From NCBI GenBank assembly GCA_902635685.1, contig CACPOY010000005.1, forward strand, positions 1-61,302: 61,302 nt of DNA. The letters run 5' to 3'. The stretch is from an uncultured Pelagibacteraceae bacterium (GTDB lineage: Bacteria > Pseudomonadota > Alphaproteobacteria > Pelagibacterales > Pelagibacteraceae). Positions 15,676-25,038 of this stretch are shown piece after piece. The position numbers and the translations under genes were made by a program. The notes beneath the pieces were generated by a model. The model worked only from the letters and a program-made list of their open reading frames with translations. It ran no database searches and was not told the DNA's origin. Position 1 is the first letter of the stretch. Each line of letters starts with the position of its first letter.

Positions 15676-17079
15676 ATGCCCAATACTCTTTACGATAAAA
15701 TTTGGAACGATCACCTAGTAGATCAACAGGCTGATGGAACAGCTTTATTGTTTGTTGATAGGCATTTGGTTCACGAAGTAACTAGCCCACAAGCTTTTGA
15801 AGGTCTAAGAAATTCAAATAGGAAAGTTAGACATCCAAAACTTACTCTAGCTGTTGCAGACCACAATGTACCAACAACTGATAGATCAAAAGGAATATCT
15901 GATAAAGAGTCTAAAATTCAGGTAGATACATTAGAAGCAAATTGTAAAGAGTTTGGTATTAAATTATTTGGAATGGGTGATAAGAGACAGGGTATAGTTC
16001 ATATAATCGGACCTGAGCAAGGTTTTACGCAACCAGGAACAGTAATTGTTTGTGGAGATAGCCATACAGCGACACACGGTGCCTTTGGATCTTTAGCTTT
16101 TGGAATTGGAACATCAGAGGTAGAACATGTTTTGGCTACTCAAACATTAGTTCAAAAAAAAGCAAAAAATTTTAGAATTAATGTAGAAGGTAAACTACCA
16201 TTAGGAGTAACATCAAAAGATGTAATTCTTCAAATAATAGGAAAAATTGGAACAGCTGGTGGAACTGGATGTGTTATAGAATATGCTGGAGATCTAATTA
16301 GATCTTTGAGTGTTGAGCAAAGAATGACTATTTGTAACATGACTATAGAAGGTGGAGCTAGGGCAGGATTGATTGCCCCTGATGAAAAAATATTTAAATA
16401 TCTTGAGGGCAAACCTATGTCACCAAAAGGAAAAAATTGGGAAAATGCTTTGGGATATTGGAGAAATTTAAAGTCAGATGATGGAGCAAAATTTGATAAA
16501 GAAGTTAATTTAAAAGCTGAAGAAATTTTACCAATGATAACTTGGGGGACTTCTCCACAAGATGTAATCACGATAGATGGCAAGATTCCCAACCCTCAAA
16601 ATGAAAAAAATGAAGATAAGAAAAATTCATTAGAAAGAGCGCTAAATTATATGGGCTTAAAACCTAATATGGCTGCAAAAGATATTAAAATAGATAAAGT
16701 TTTTATAGGAAGCTGCACAAATGGTAGAATTGAAGACCTAAGAGAGGCTGCGAAAATTCTTAAAGACAAAAAAATAGCCTCCCACGTTCATGCGATGGTC
16801 GTTCCTGGATCAGGTTTAGTAAAAGAGCAAGCGGAGCAGGAAGGATTGGATAAAATATTTGTTAACTCAGGTTTTGAATGGAGGGAACCAGGTTGTTCAA
16901 TGTGCCTAGCAATGAATGCAGACAAATTAAAACCTGAGGAAAGATGTGCATCCACTTCAAATAGAAATTTTGAGGGAAGACAAGGTAGAGGTGGAAGAAC
17001 ACACCTTGTCAGTCCAGGCATGGCCGCTGCAGCAGCAATATCTGGTAGTCTTGATGATGTGAGAAAGTACCAAAATTAG
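15676..17079 (+). CDS. leuC: 3-isopropylmalate dehydratase large subunit
   Basis: 467-residue aconitase-family subunit, isomerising 2- to 3-isopropylmalate in leucine synthesis with LeuD. The [4Fe-4S] ligands lie in [11 protein letters not shown] and in [11 protein letters not shown]; substrate region [19 protein letters not shown] is intact. Length is typical. It starts 11 bases after rplS and its TAG abuts the leuD ATG. The run leuC-leuD-leuB is complete, with leuA elsewhere. Confidence 0.97.
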   Translation: MPNTLYDKIWNDHLVDQQADGTALLFVDRHLVHEVTSPQAFEGLRNSNRKVRHPKLTLAVADHNVPTTDRSKGISDKESKIQVDTLEANCKEFGIKLFGMGDKRQGIVHIIGPEQGFTQPGTVIVCGDSHTATHGAFGSLAFGIGTSEVEHVLATQTLVQKKAKNFRINVEGKLPLGVTSKDVILQIIGKIGTAGGTGCVIEYAGDLIRSLSVEQRMTICNMTIEGGARAGLIAPDEKIFKYLEGKPMSPKGKNWENALGYWRNLKSDDGAKFDKEVNLKAEEILPMITWGTSPQDVITIDGKIPNPQNEKNEDKKNSLERALNYMGLKPNMAAKDIKIDKVFIGSCTNGRIEDLREAAKILKDKKIASHVHAMVVPGSGLVKEQAEQEGLDKIFVNSGFEWREPGCSMCLAMNADKLKPEERCASTSNRNFEGRQGRGGRTHLVSPGMAAAAAISGSLDDVRKYQN

Positions 17080-17685
17080 ATGCAAAAATTTAGCACACTT
17101 AAAAGTATTCCGGCATATTTACCGATTGTTAATATTGATACTGATATGATTATCCCTAAACAATTTCTTAAAACTATTAAAAGAACTGGGTTAGGTAAAA
17201 ATTTATTCTTTGAAATGAGATATGATGATAAAGGTAAAGAAATTAATGAATTTATTTTAAATAAAACTCCATTTAATAAATCAAAAATTTTGATAGCTGG
17301 GAAAAATTTTGGATGTGGCTCTTCAAGGGAGCATGCACCCTGGGCATTGTTAGATTTTGGTATTACTTGTGTGATTAGCTCAAGTTTTGCTGATATTTTC
17401 CACAACAATTGTTTTAAAAATGGAATTTTACCAATCATTCTTAATGATGATAAAATTAAAGAACTATCAGAGTATGCTAATAGAAAAGAGGAAATTTTTG
17501 TAGACCTTAATGAGGAAAAAGTAATTTATGGAAATAACGAAGTTATATTTAAAGTAGACCCATTTAAAAAAAAATGTCTATTAGAGGGCTTAGATGACAT
17601 AGCGTTATCACTTAATAAATCCAAAAAAATTGAAAATTTCGAAAAAGACCTTAAAAGTCAAAAGCCATGGATCTTTAATGATTAA
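17080..17685 (+). CDS. leuD: 3-isopropylmalate dehydratase small subunit
   Basis: 201-residue swivel-domain partner of LeuC. Family motifs are [14 protein letters not shown] near the N-terminus and [17 protein letters not shown] in the centre, followed by [17 protein letters not shown]. Starts on the base after the leuC stop. Its last 8 bases overlap the leuB start, so the three leu genes are translationally linked. Confidence 0.97.
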   Translation: MQKFSTLKSIPAYLPIVNIDTDMIIPKQFLKTIKRTGLGKNLFFEMRYDDKGKEINEFILNKTPFNKSKILIAGKNFGCGSSREHAPWALLDFGITCVISSSFADIFHNNCFKNGILPIILNDDKIKELSEYANRKEEIFVDLNEEKVIYGNNEVIFKVDPFKKKCLLEGLDDIALSLNKSKKIENFEKDLKSQKPWIFND

Positions 17686-18784
17686 GGTTAAAAAAAGAAA
17701 AATATTATTATTACCAGGTGATGGTATAGGCCCCGAAGTCATTGGTGAAGTTAGAAAGATAATAAATTGGTTTAATGACAAAAAATCTTTAGATTTTGAA
17801 ATTGATGAAGATTTGGCTGGAGGATGTTCTTATGACAAACATGGAACCCCAATTACTGATGAGGTATTTTATAAAGCTTTAGAGAGCGCTGTTATAATGT
17901 TAGGCGCTGTTGGAGGGCCAAAATGGGATCAAGTTGAATTTTCTAAGAAACCTGAAAGAGCTCTTTTAAAATTAAGGAAAGAGTTGAAACTTTTTGCTAA
18001 TTTAAGACCAGCAATATGTTTTAAACAGTTAGTCGACGCATCAACTTTAAAACCAGATGTTGTCTCAGGCTTAGACATTATGATCGTCAGAGAACTTACT
18101 GGTGGAATATATTTTGGAGAACCTAGAGGCATCAAACCAATAGAAAATGGTGAGAGAAAAGGAATTAATACGCACTCTTACACTAGTAGCGAAATAATCA
18201 GAGTCGCTCGTATTGCATTCGATTTAGCAAAAAAAAGATCAAATAAAGTCACATCTTGTGAAAAATCAAATGTGATGGAAGCAGGTCAGCTTTGGAAAGA
18301 GGAAGTTCAAGCACTTCATGAGAAAGAGTATAAAGATGTTGAGTTAAGCCATATGCTAGCAGATAATTGTGCAATGCAATTGCTTAGAAATCCTAAACAA
18401 TTTGATGTTATTGTGACGGATAATTTATTCGGTGATATGTTGTCCGATCAAGCATCTATGTTGACTGGATCATTAGGTCTTTTACCATCTGCATCTCTAG
18501 GAGCCAAAAATAATGAGGGAGAGATGAGAGCAATGTATGAGCCAATTCATGGATCTGCACCTGATATAGCAGGTAAAGGTATTGCAAATCCGATTGCAAC
18601 TATATTAAGTTTTGCAATGGCTTTGAGATACTCCTTAGACCTGGATAAAGAAGCAGAATCTTTGGAAAAAGCTGTTCAGAGTGTACTAAATGAAGGATTA
18701 AGGACAAAAGATATTTTATCTAAGGGAATGAAAGAGATATCGACATCACAAATGGGTGATGCGATTATTTCAAAATTGCAATAA
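17678..18784 (+). CDS. leuB: 3-isopropylmalate dehydrogenase
   Basis: 368-residue NAD-dependent oxidative decarboxylase, third leucine-pathway enzyme. Motifs: [11 protein letters not shown] at the N-terminus, [13 protein letters not shown], the metal-ligand region [17 protein letters not shown], and [22 protein letters not shown] 17678 gives the family start ([14 protein letters not shown]) and overlaps leuD by 8 bases; an in-frame upstream ATG at 17630 lies well inside leuD and is unlikely. Confidence 0.97.
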   Translation: MIKVKKRKILLLPGDGIGPEVIGEVRKIINWFNDKKSLDFEIDEDLAGGCSYDKHGTPITDEVFYKALESAVIMLGAVGGPKWDQVEFSKKPERALLKLRKELKLFANLRPAICFKQLVDASTLKPDVVSGLDIMIVRELTGGIYFGEPRGIKPIENGERKGINTHSYTSSEIIRVARIAFDLAKKRSNKVTSCEKSNVMEAGQLWKEEVQALHEKEYKDVELSHMLADNCAMQLLRNPKQFDVIVTDNLFGDMLSDQASMLTGSLGLLPSASLGAKNNEGEMRAMYEPIHGSAPDIAGKGIANPIATILSFAMALRYSLDLDKEAESLEKAVQSVLNEGLRTKDILSKGMKEISTSQMGDAIISKLQ

Positions 18785-18810
18785 CTAATTATTTATTCTA
18801 AAATTAAAAT

Positions 18811-20577
18811 ATGCCTAGCTATAATGCACCAGTCAAAGATATGATGTTTCTATATGAGAAACTAAGGGATAATAAAAATTATAATGAATTAGAGAAATAT
18901 AAAGAAGTTACCTCAGAGTTAGTAAAGGATATCTTAGAGGAAGCTGCAAAAATAAATCAAAATTTAATTTTACCTCTTGCAAAAGCTGGAGATGAAAATC
19001 CAGCTATATTAGAAAATGGAGTAGTAAGAACACCCCCAGGATATAAAGAAGCTTATAAGAAATATATCGAGGATGGTTGGACTTCGTTATCTTGTGATCC
19101 AAAATACGGAGGACAAGGTATGCCCAGAACAGTGAGTGCATTTTTTGATGAAATGTTATCTTCAGCTAGTCTAGCATTTAAACTTTATAGTGAATTATCA
19201 CTTGGTGCCTACAATTGTATTCACCACCATGCCCCAGATGAAATTAAAGATAAATATCTTCCAAAAATGGTTGAGGGAAAATGGAGTGGCACTATGTGTT
19301 TAACAGAACCAGTTTGTGGAACGGATTTAGGTTTACTTAAAACAAAAGCTGTAGAGCAACCCGATGGAACATACAAAATCACTGGCCAAAAAATATTTAT
19401 TACATCTGGTGATCATGATTTAACAGAAAATATAATTCATCTTGTAATAGCAAGAGCATCAGATTCACCGAAAGGTACTAAGGGAATAAGTTTATTTTTA
19501 GTCCCAAAATTTATTGTAAAAGAAGATGGAACAATTGGTGCTAGAAATGGAATATCTACAGGATCAATAGAGACAAAAATGGGTATTAAAGGTTCAGCTA
19601 CTTGCGTTTTAAATTTTGATGATGCAACTGGAATTATGATTGGTCCTAAAAATAAAGGACTAAGTCAAATGTTTACAATGATGAATTTAGAAAGAATTGT
19701 AGTTGGAATTCAAGGTTTAGGAATTTCAGAAATTGCTTATCAAAATTCATTGAGTTATGCCAAAGAGAGAAAGCAAGGAAAAAGCAACAATAATAAATCG
19801 CAAAATGGAAATGCTGATGCAATTATTGAACATGCAGATATACGTAAAACATTGTTGAACATGAAATCTATAATTGAGGGAGAGAGAGCATTATGTTTCT
19901 GGTTATCACAACAAACTGAAGTAAGTTTAAATCACGATGATCAGAAAATAAAACAAGATGCTTCAGACATGGTCTCATTAATGACACCTGTTGTAAAATC
20001 TTTATTTTCAGATTTAGGAATGGAGATTACAAGCGATGCAATGCAAATTTTTGGTGGGTATGGCTATACTAAAGATCAAGGTATAGAGCAATTATATAGA
20101 GATAACAGAATTACACCAATTTACGAAGGAACAAATTCTGTTCAAGCTGCTGATTTAGTTTTTAGAAAATTATTAAATAAGAATGGAAATATAATAGATA
20201 AATTTTTAGATTTAGTTAAAACTGAAACAAATTCAAATAACGAAAAAGTCAAGCCATTTATAAAAGAATTTAATTATTATTTAAATGTACTTAAGAACTT
20301 TAGTGATTGGACTATTCAGAGATTAGAAACCAATAAAGATGATGTAAGCGCAGCTGCGAATGATTATTTAAAAACTCTTGGCTATATATCATTAGCATTT
20401 TCATGGATAAAAGTTCTTAATATAAGTTTCAAAGACTATGAGGAGAATAAAAAATTTTATGATGACAAAATAAATACTGCTAAATTTTATTTTGACAAAG
20501 TGCTACCAAGAGCTGAACAACATTATAAATCTGCAATTACCGGAAGTTTAAATATAATGAACTTCAAATTTAGTTAA
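18811..20577 (+). CDS. dmdC: Methylmercaptopropionyl-CoA dehydrogenase (acyl-CoA dehydrogenase, DmdC type)
   Basis: 588-residue acyl-CoA dehydrogenase with the extended C-terminal domain of DmdC-type enzymes; ordinary ones have about 380-400 residues. FAD/substrate segments include TMCLTEPVCGTDLG and ITGQKIFITSGDHD; the catalytic base is Glu439 in ITPIYEGTNSVQ, and GGYGYTKDQGIEQLYRD is intact. The role is inferred from family and position: it directly precedes the acyl-CoA ligase and DMSP demethylase genes, so it should oxidise 3-methylmercaptopropionyl-CoA to methylthioacryloyl-CoA. Its stop abuts the dmdB ATG. A general acyl-CoA dehydrogenase remains possible. Confidence 0.86.
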   Translation: MPSYNAPVKDMMFLYEKLRDNKNYNELEKYKEVTSELVKDILEEAAKINQNLILPLAKAGDENPAILENGVVRTPPGYKEAYKKYIEDGWTSLSCDPKYGGQGMPRTVSAFFDEMLSSASLAFKLYSELSLGAYNCIHHHAPDEIKDKYLPKMVEGKWSGTMCLTEPVCGTDLGLLKTKAVEQPDGTYKITGQKIFITSGDHDLTENIIHLVIARASDSPKGTKGISLFLVPKFIVKEDGTIGARNGISTGSIETKMGIKGSATCVLNFDDATGIMIGPKNKGLSQMFTMMNLERIVVGIQGLGISEIAYQNSLSYAKERKQGKSNNNKSQNGNADAIIEHADIRKTLLNMKSIIEGERALCFWLSQQTEVSLNHDDQKIKQDASDMVSLMTPVVKSLFSDLGMEITSDAMQIFGGYGYTKDQGIEQLYRDNRITPIYEGTNSVQAADLVFRKLLNKNGNIIDKFLDLVKTETNSNNEKVKPFIKEFNYYLNVLKNFSDWTIQRLETNKDDVSAAANDYLKTLGYISLAFSWIKVLNISFKDYEENKKFYDDKINTAKFYFDKVLPRAEQHYKSAITGSLNIMNFKFS

Positions 20578-22194
20578 ATGAGTCATTACGATACCAATCT
20601 AGAAAAAAATAATGCAAATTATGTTCCTTTAACTCCTTTAACTTTCATCAAAAGGGCTAAAGAAATTTATCCAAATTATGAAGCTGTAATATATGAAGAT
20701 CGAAAATATTCATGGAGCGAGGTTTATAAACGGACTGTTAAATTTGCGAGCGCGCTAAACAAAATTGGCGTTAAAAAAGGTGACACTGTTTCATTTTTAG
20801 CTTTCAACACTCCTGAAATTTTTGAGGGTCATTATTCTGTGCCAATGACAGGGGCAGTTTTGAATACAATTAATATAAGATTAGATGCTAAAACGATTGC
20901 TTATATTTTAGATCATAGTGAAGCGAAAGTATTAGTTGTAGATAGACAGCTACATATAGAAGTTAAGAAAGCGTTAAGTGTTTTAAAAAGAAAAATTACC
21001 ATCATTGATATTGTTGATAAATTTGCTGATCAATCTAAGTGTGAAAAAATTGGCGATTTAGAGTATGAAAGTTTTTTAAATACTGGTGATGAGGATTATG
21101 ACTGGAAAATGCCAGAGGACGAGTGGCAAGCAATATCTTTGAGTTATACATCTGGAACCACAGGCAACCCTAAAGGGGTAGTCTATCATCACAGGGGATC
21201 ATATTTGATGTCTACTGGAAGTGCTGTTGCATGGAATATGCCTAATAGATTAAACTTTTTGACTATTGTGCCAATGTTTCATTGTAATGGCTGGGGGTAT
21301 CCATGGACTGTTCCAATGTTAAATGGAAGAACGATTTGTCTAAGAAATATCGATATAAAAAAGATATTTGAATTAATTGATAAATATAACGTTACTCATT
21401 TTGGTGGCGCTCCTATTGTATTAAATATGATTACAGGTGCTCCTGAAGCTGACAGAAAAAAATTAAAACATAAAGTTTATGTACTCACAGCTGGAGCTCC
21501 TCCACCAAGCATTATATTCAAAAAAATGAAAGAGCTTGGATTTGAGGTAATGCATGTTTATGGATTAACCGAAACTTATGGACATGTCACCCAATGTGCA
21601 TGGAATGATGAATGGAATAACTTTGATGAGGAAAAACAAAACGAAATAAAAGCGAGACAAGGGGTAAGGTACCCTAATACTGAGGGAATATCAGTGATGG
21701 ATCCAGAAACAATGAAAGAAGTGCCCAAAGATGGAAAAACAATTGGCGAGATTATGATTAAAGGAAATGTTGTGATGAAAGGGTATTTCAAGGACAAAGA
21801 TGCAACCAATAAAGCTATGGACGGTGGATGGTTTCATTCTGGTGATTTAGCAGTAATGCATTCTGATGGTTACGTCAAAATTCAAGACAGATCTAAAGAC
21901 ATAATTATTTCAGGAGGAGAAAATATATCGTCAATAGAAATAGAAAATACTTTAGCAAAGCACCCTTCGGTTTCGATAGCTGCAGTAGTTGCTAAGCCTG
22001 ACCAAAAATGGGGTGAGGTTCCATGTGCGTTTATTGAATTAGTAAAAGATAAGCTAGCTACTGAGAAAGAATTAATCAGTTTTTGTAAAGAAACCCTTGC
22101 CGGATTTAAAGTTCCAAAGCAAGTTATTTTTTGTGAGCTACCAAAAACTTCGACTGGAAAAATTCAAAAATTTGAGTTAAGAAAAAAATTTTAA
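20578..22194 (+). CDS. dmdB: Methylmercaptopropionate-CoA ligase (AMP-forming, DmdB type)
   Basis: 538-residue ANL-superfamily synthetase activating a short carboxylate to its CoA thioester. Motifs: YTSGTTGNPKGVVYHH (P-loop), YGLTETYGH, WFHSGDLAVMHSDGY, DRSKDIIISGGENIS and the C-terminal catalytic lysine in TSTGKIQKF. Medium-chain/DmdB-like length. It lies between dmdC (no gap) and dmdA (13 bases), making 3-methylmercaptopropionate, the product of DmdA, the expected substrate. Confidence 0.88.
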   Translation: MSHYDTNLEKNNANYVPLTPLTFIKRAKEIYPNYEAVIYEDRKYSWSEVYKRTVKFASALNKIGVKKGDTVSFLAFNTPEIFEGHYSVPMTGAVLNTINIRLDAKTIAYILDHSEAKVLVVDRQLHIEVKKALSVLKRKITIIDIVDKFADQSKCEKIGDLEYESFLNTGDEDYDWKMPEDEWQAISLSYTSGTTGNPKGVVYHHRGSYLMSTGSAVAWNMPNRLNFLTIVPMFHCNGWGYPWTVPMLNGRTICLRNIDIKKIFELIDKYNVTHFGGAPIVLNMITGAPEADRKKLKHKVYVLTAGAPPPSIIFKKMKELGFEVMHVYGLTETYGHVTQCAWNDEWNNFDEEKQNEIKARQGVRYPNTEGISVMDPETMKEVPKDGKTIGEIMIKGNVVMKGYFKDKDATNKAMDGGWFHSGDLAVMHSDGYVKIQDRSKDIIISGGENISSIEIENTLAKHPSVSIAAVVAKPDQKWGEVPCAFIELVKDKLATEKELISFCKETLAGFKVPKQVIFCELPKTSTGKIQKFELRKKF

Positions 22195-22207
22195 GAACAT
22201 ATTTTAG

Positions 22208-23317
22208 ATGAAAAGTTACCCAATTACAAAATCGAGAAGAGTAAGGAGTACACCTTTTACATCTAGAATAGAAAAACAAGGAGTTACAGCTTATACAGTT
22301 TATAACCACATGTTATTACCAGCTGCATTTGGCTCAATAGAGGATTCATGTGAACATCTTAAAAAAGATGTGCAAGTTTGGGATGTAGCTGCTGAGAGAC
22401 AAGTCGAAATTTTTGGTGAGGATGCAGCAAATCTTGTACAATTAATGACTTGTAGAGATTTATCGAAATCAAAAATAGGGAGATGCTATTATTGTCCAAT
22501 AATAGATGATAACGGCAACTTAGTAAATGATCCTGTAATTTTAAAGTTGGCTGAAAATAGATGGTGGATTTCAATAGCAGACTCAGATGTTATATTTTTT
22601 GCAAAAGGTTTAGCTGCAGGTAATAATTTTAAAGTTGAAATTTTCGAACCTAATGTTGATATCATTGCTATTCAGGGACCAAAATCATTTGCTTTGATGG
22701 AAAAAGTTTTTGGCAAAAAGATAATAGAATTGAAGTTTTTTGGTTTTGATTATTTTGATTTTAAAGGAACAAAACATTTAATTGCAAGATCTGGGTGGTC
22801 AAAACAAGGTGGTTTTGAGATCTATATAGAAAATACAGAGTCAGGCCTAGATTTATACGATTATTTTTTTGAAATTGGTAAAGAGTTTAATTTGAAACCT
22901 GGATGCCCAAATCTTATAGAAAGAATTGAAAGTGGTCTTCTTTCTTATGGAAATGATTTTGACAATAATGACAATCCTTTTCAATGTGGTTTTGAAAAAT
23001 ACGTCAATTTAGATTCTGAGGTGACTTTTTTAGGAAAAGAAAAATTAAAGAAAATAAAAAAGGAGGGAATAAAGCGAAAATTAATGGGTGTTCACCTTGA
23101 AACGGATAAAATTAGTTTAACCAAATCTTTAAAGATTACAGATAATGAGGGTAACCTGATGGGTGAGCTAAGATCTGCTTGTTATTCTCCTCATTTTAAA
23201 GAAGTTATAGGAATTGCAATGATTAATGAGCCATACTGTAAATCGTCCGTAAAGGGCAAGTTAAAAATTGATGGAAATTCCGTTAGTGTTAAAGTTTGCG
23301 ATTTACCTTTCATCTAG
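22208..23317 (+). CDS. dmdA: Dimethylsulfoniopropionate (DMSP) demethylase
   Basis: 369-residue tetrahydrofolate-dependent demethylase of the GcvT fold, transferring a methyl group from DMSP to THF and leaving 3-methylmercaptopropionate. Segments [36 protein letters not shown] and [13 protein letters not shown] are characteristic. The length equals that known for Pelagibacter DmdA, and the adjacent CoA ligase and acyl-CoA dehydrogenase complete a demethylation module. Glycine cleavage GcvT is unlikely, since no gcvH/gcvP is present. Product 5-methyl-THF feeds one-carbon oxidation or methionine synthesis. Confidence 0.94.
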   Translation: MKSYPITKSRRVRSTPFTSRIEKQGVTAYTVYNHMLLPAAFGSIEDSCEHLKKDVQVWDVAAERQVEIFGEDAANLVQLMTCRDLSKSKIGRCYYCPIIDDNGNLVNDPVILKLAENRWWISIADSDVIFFAKGLAAGNNFKVEIFEPNVDIIAIQGPKSFALMEKVFGKKIIELKFFGFDYFDFKGTKHLIARSGWSKQGGFEIYIENTESGLDLYDYFFEIGKEFNLKPGCPNLIERIESGLLSYGNDFDNNDNPFQCGFEKYVNLDSEVTFLGKEKLKKIKKEGIKRKLMGVHLETDKISLTKSLKITDNEGNLMGELRSACYSPHFKEVIGIAMINEPYCKSSVKGKLKIDGNSVSVKVCDLPFI

Positions 23318-23332
23318 TATAAAAGCTAGATC

Positions 23333-24340
23333 ATGAATATTGCAATAGTAGGAGCAACAGGAAATGTTGGTAGAAAAACTTTAGAACTTCTTGAAAAAAG
23401 AAATTTATCTATTGATCATTTATATTTGGTTGCTTCCTCAAAAAGTTCTGGAAAAAAAATAAGTTTTAAAGGAAAAGACCATGAAGTTTTTGACCTAGAA
23501 ACCTTTGACTTTTCTAAAGTAAAAATATCTTTTTTTGCTGCAGGAGGAATTATCTCAGAAAGATTTGCAGAAAAAGCAGCAAAACATTGTTTAGTTATTG
23601 ATAATTCAAGTTATTATAGAATGGATCCAGATGTACCTTTAGTTGTTCCACAAGTAAATTCTAATGATTTGAAAAAAATAAAAAAAAATATTATAGCAAA
23701 TCCAAACTGCTCGACAGCTCAGTTAGTAATTGCTTTAAAACCATTACATGATTTATTTGTAATAAAAAGAGTAGTCGTTTCTACATATCAATCAGTATCA
23801 GGTGGTGGTAAAGCACCTATGGATGAATTAATTGAACAAACAAAATTAGTTTTAAGTAAAAAAAAAGTTAAATCCGAAAATTTTACTAAACAAATAGCAT
23901 TTAATGCAATTCCTCATATTGATGTATTTTCGAATGATGGTTATACGAAAGAGGAATTAAAAATGAGCAACGAGACAAAAAAAATTTTGGATGATAAAAT
24001 TAACTTGACAGCAACATGCGTGAGATTACCAATATCTGTATCTCATTCTGAGTCAGTTAATTTGCAATTTGAAAAGCCATTTTCTCTAGAAAAAGTAAAA
24101 GAGGCACTAAATGACTTTGAAGGTTGCAAAGTGATAGATCAAAGAGAAGATGGTGGATATATAACACCTTTGGAGGCAGAAGGAAAAGACGAAACGTTTA
24201 TTTCAAGAATAAGGGAAGATCATACGATTAAAAATGGATTAAATCTTTGGATTGTTTCTGATAATCTTCTAAGAGGCGCGGCTTTGAATGCAGTAGAAAT
24301 AGCAGAAAGATTAATTAAAAATAATTTTTATGGAAAATAA
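23333..24340 (+). CDS. asd: Aspartate-semialdehyde dehydrogenase
   Basis: 335-residue NADPH-dependent enzyme reducing aspartyl phosphate to the semialdehyde, precursor of lysine/DAP, threonine and homoserine. Rossmann motif GATGNVGRKTLELL at the N-terminus, catalytic Cys in NPNCSTAQ, and the RLPISVSHSESVN segment with the catalytic His. It follows dmdA by 15 bases and overlaps sdhC by 11. Position between DMSP and respiratory genes may be incidental or tie homoserine supply to sulfur assimilation. Confidence 0.96.
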   Translation: MNIAIVGATGNVGRKTLELLEKRNLSIDHLYLVASSKSSGKKISFKGKDHEVFDLETFDFSKVKISFFAAGGIISERFAEKAAKHCLVIDNSSYYRMDPDVPLVVPQVNSNDLKKIKKNIIANPNCSTAQLVIALKPLHDLFVIKRVVVSTYQSVSGGGKAPMDELIEQTKLVLSKKKVKSENFTKQIAFNAIPHIDVFSNDGYTKEELKMSNETKKILDDKINLTATCVRLPISVSHSESVNLQFEKPFSLEKVKEALNDFEGCKVIDQREDGGYITPLEAEGKDETFISRIREDHTIKNGLNLWIVSDNLLRGAALNAVEIAERLIKNNFYGK

Positions 24341-24713
24341 AGAACCTTTATCACCTCATATTCAGATTTATAAGTGGCATATTTCATCATTGGTATCCAT
24401 CTCACATAGAATAACAGGAATAATTAATATAATTGTAATTACCTTTATTTGTTTGTTAGCTTCTCTCCTTGTTCTTGGTCATAATAGTTATGAAATGATT
24501 AATTTATTTTTAATTTCAAAAATAGGAAAATTTTTTATTCTAGGAATCACATGGTCTTTTTGTTTTCAAGTTTTAAGTGAGATTAGACATTTAATTATGG
24601 ATTTGGGTTACGGGTTTGAACTAAAGACAACAAAAATAACTGGTTTAATTGTTATATTTGGATCAGTATTGTTAACTGTGGTTTTTTTTTTAATTGCAAA
24701 AAATTTTTTATAA
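24330..24713 (+). CDS. sdhC: Succinate dehydrogenase cytochrome b556 subunit
   Basis: 127-residue membrane anchor with three hydrophobic helices. The family start LSPHIQIYKWHISS and quinone-site SISHRITG (Ser23, Arg27) are present. In E. coli and typical alphaproteobacterial SdhC the heme b ligand His lies seven residues before the His of IRHxxxD; here that position is Gln80 (CFQVLSEIRHLIMD). The second His (87) and D91/GYGFE are retained. The gene overlaps asd by 11 bases and ends one base before the sdhD start. Confidence 0.93.
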   Translation: MENKEPLSPHIQIYKWHISSLVSISHRITGIINIIVITFICLLASLLVLGHNSYEMINLFLISKIGKFFILGITWSFCFQVLSEIRHLIMDLGYGFELKTTKITGLIVIFGSVLLTVVFFLIAKNFL

Positions 24714-24714
24714 A

Positions 24715-25038
24715 ATGATTGACGCAACAAAAAAATGGATTTTTTTAAAAATTAGTGGCGCAATATTAGTTCCGTCAATGTTATGGTTTATTATAAATTT
24801 TATAAAAATTTATGACCAAGAATATTCAGTTATGGTTAATTTTTTTGCAAACCCGTTGTCTAATTTTTTATTTAGCTTATTTATTATTAACGCGTATTTC
24901 TTTTCTGCTTTGAGTATTAGTGAGGTTTTTGAGGATTATATTAAAAATGAAAAAATCAAAAATGTCGCAAACAGACTTTTATATACATCAGCAGTGGTAA
25001 TTCCTTTAATTACAATTATATTAATAAATAATTTATGA
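24715..25038 (+). CDS. sdhD: Succinate dehydrogenase membrane anchor subunit
   Basis: 107-residue three-helix anchor. Identified by position between sdhC and sdhA, length, helix pattern and the EDY motif (Asp74, Tyr75), matching the quinone-site Asp-Tyr of E. coli SdhD. The protein has no histidine at all, so the usual SdhD heme b ligand is absent; the aligned residue is Phe63. I choose ATG 24715 (MIDATKKW), one base after sdhC; an in-frame ATG at 24694 inside sdhC would add seven residues. The stop overlaps the sdhA start by 4 bases. Confidence 0.88.
   Translation: MIDATKKWIFLKISGAILVPSMLWFIINFIKIYDQEYSVMVNFFANPLSNFLFSLFIINAYFFSALSISEVFEDYIKNEKIKNVANRLLYTSAVVIPLITIILINNL

Noticed and set aside
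17630-17677. Longer LeuB starting inside leuD
   Set aside because: The extra 16 residues are unlike LeuB N-termini; ATG 17678 gives the normal start.
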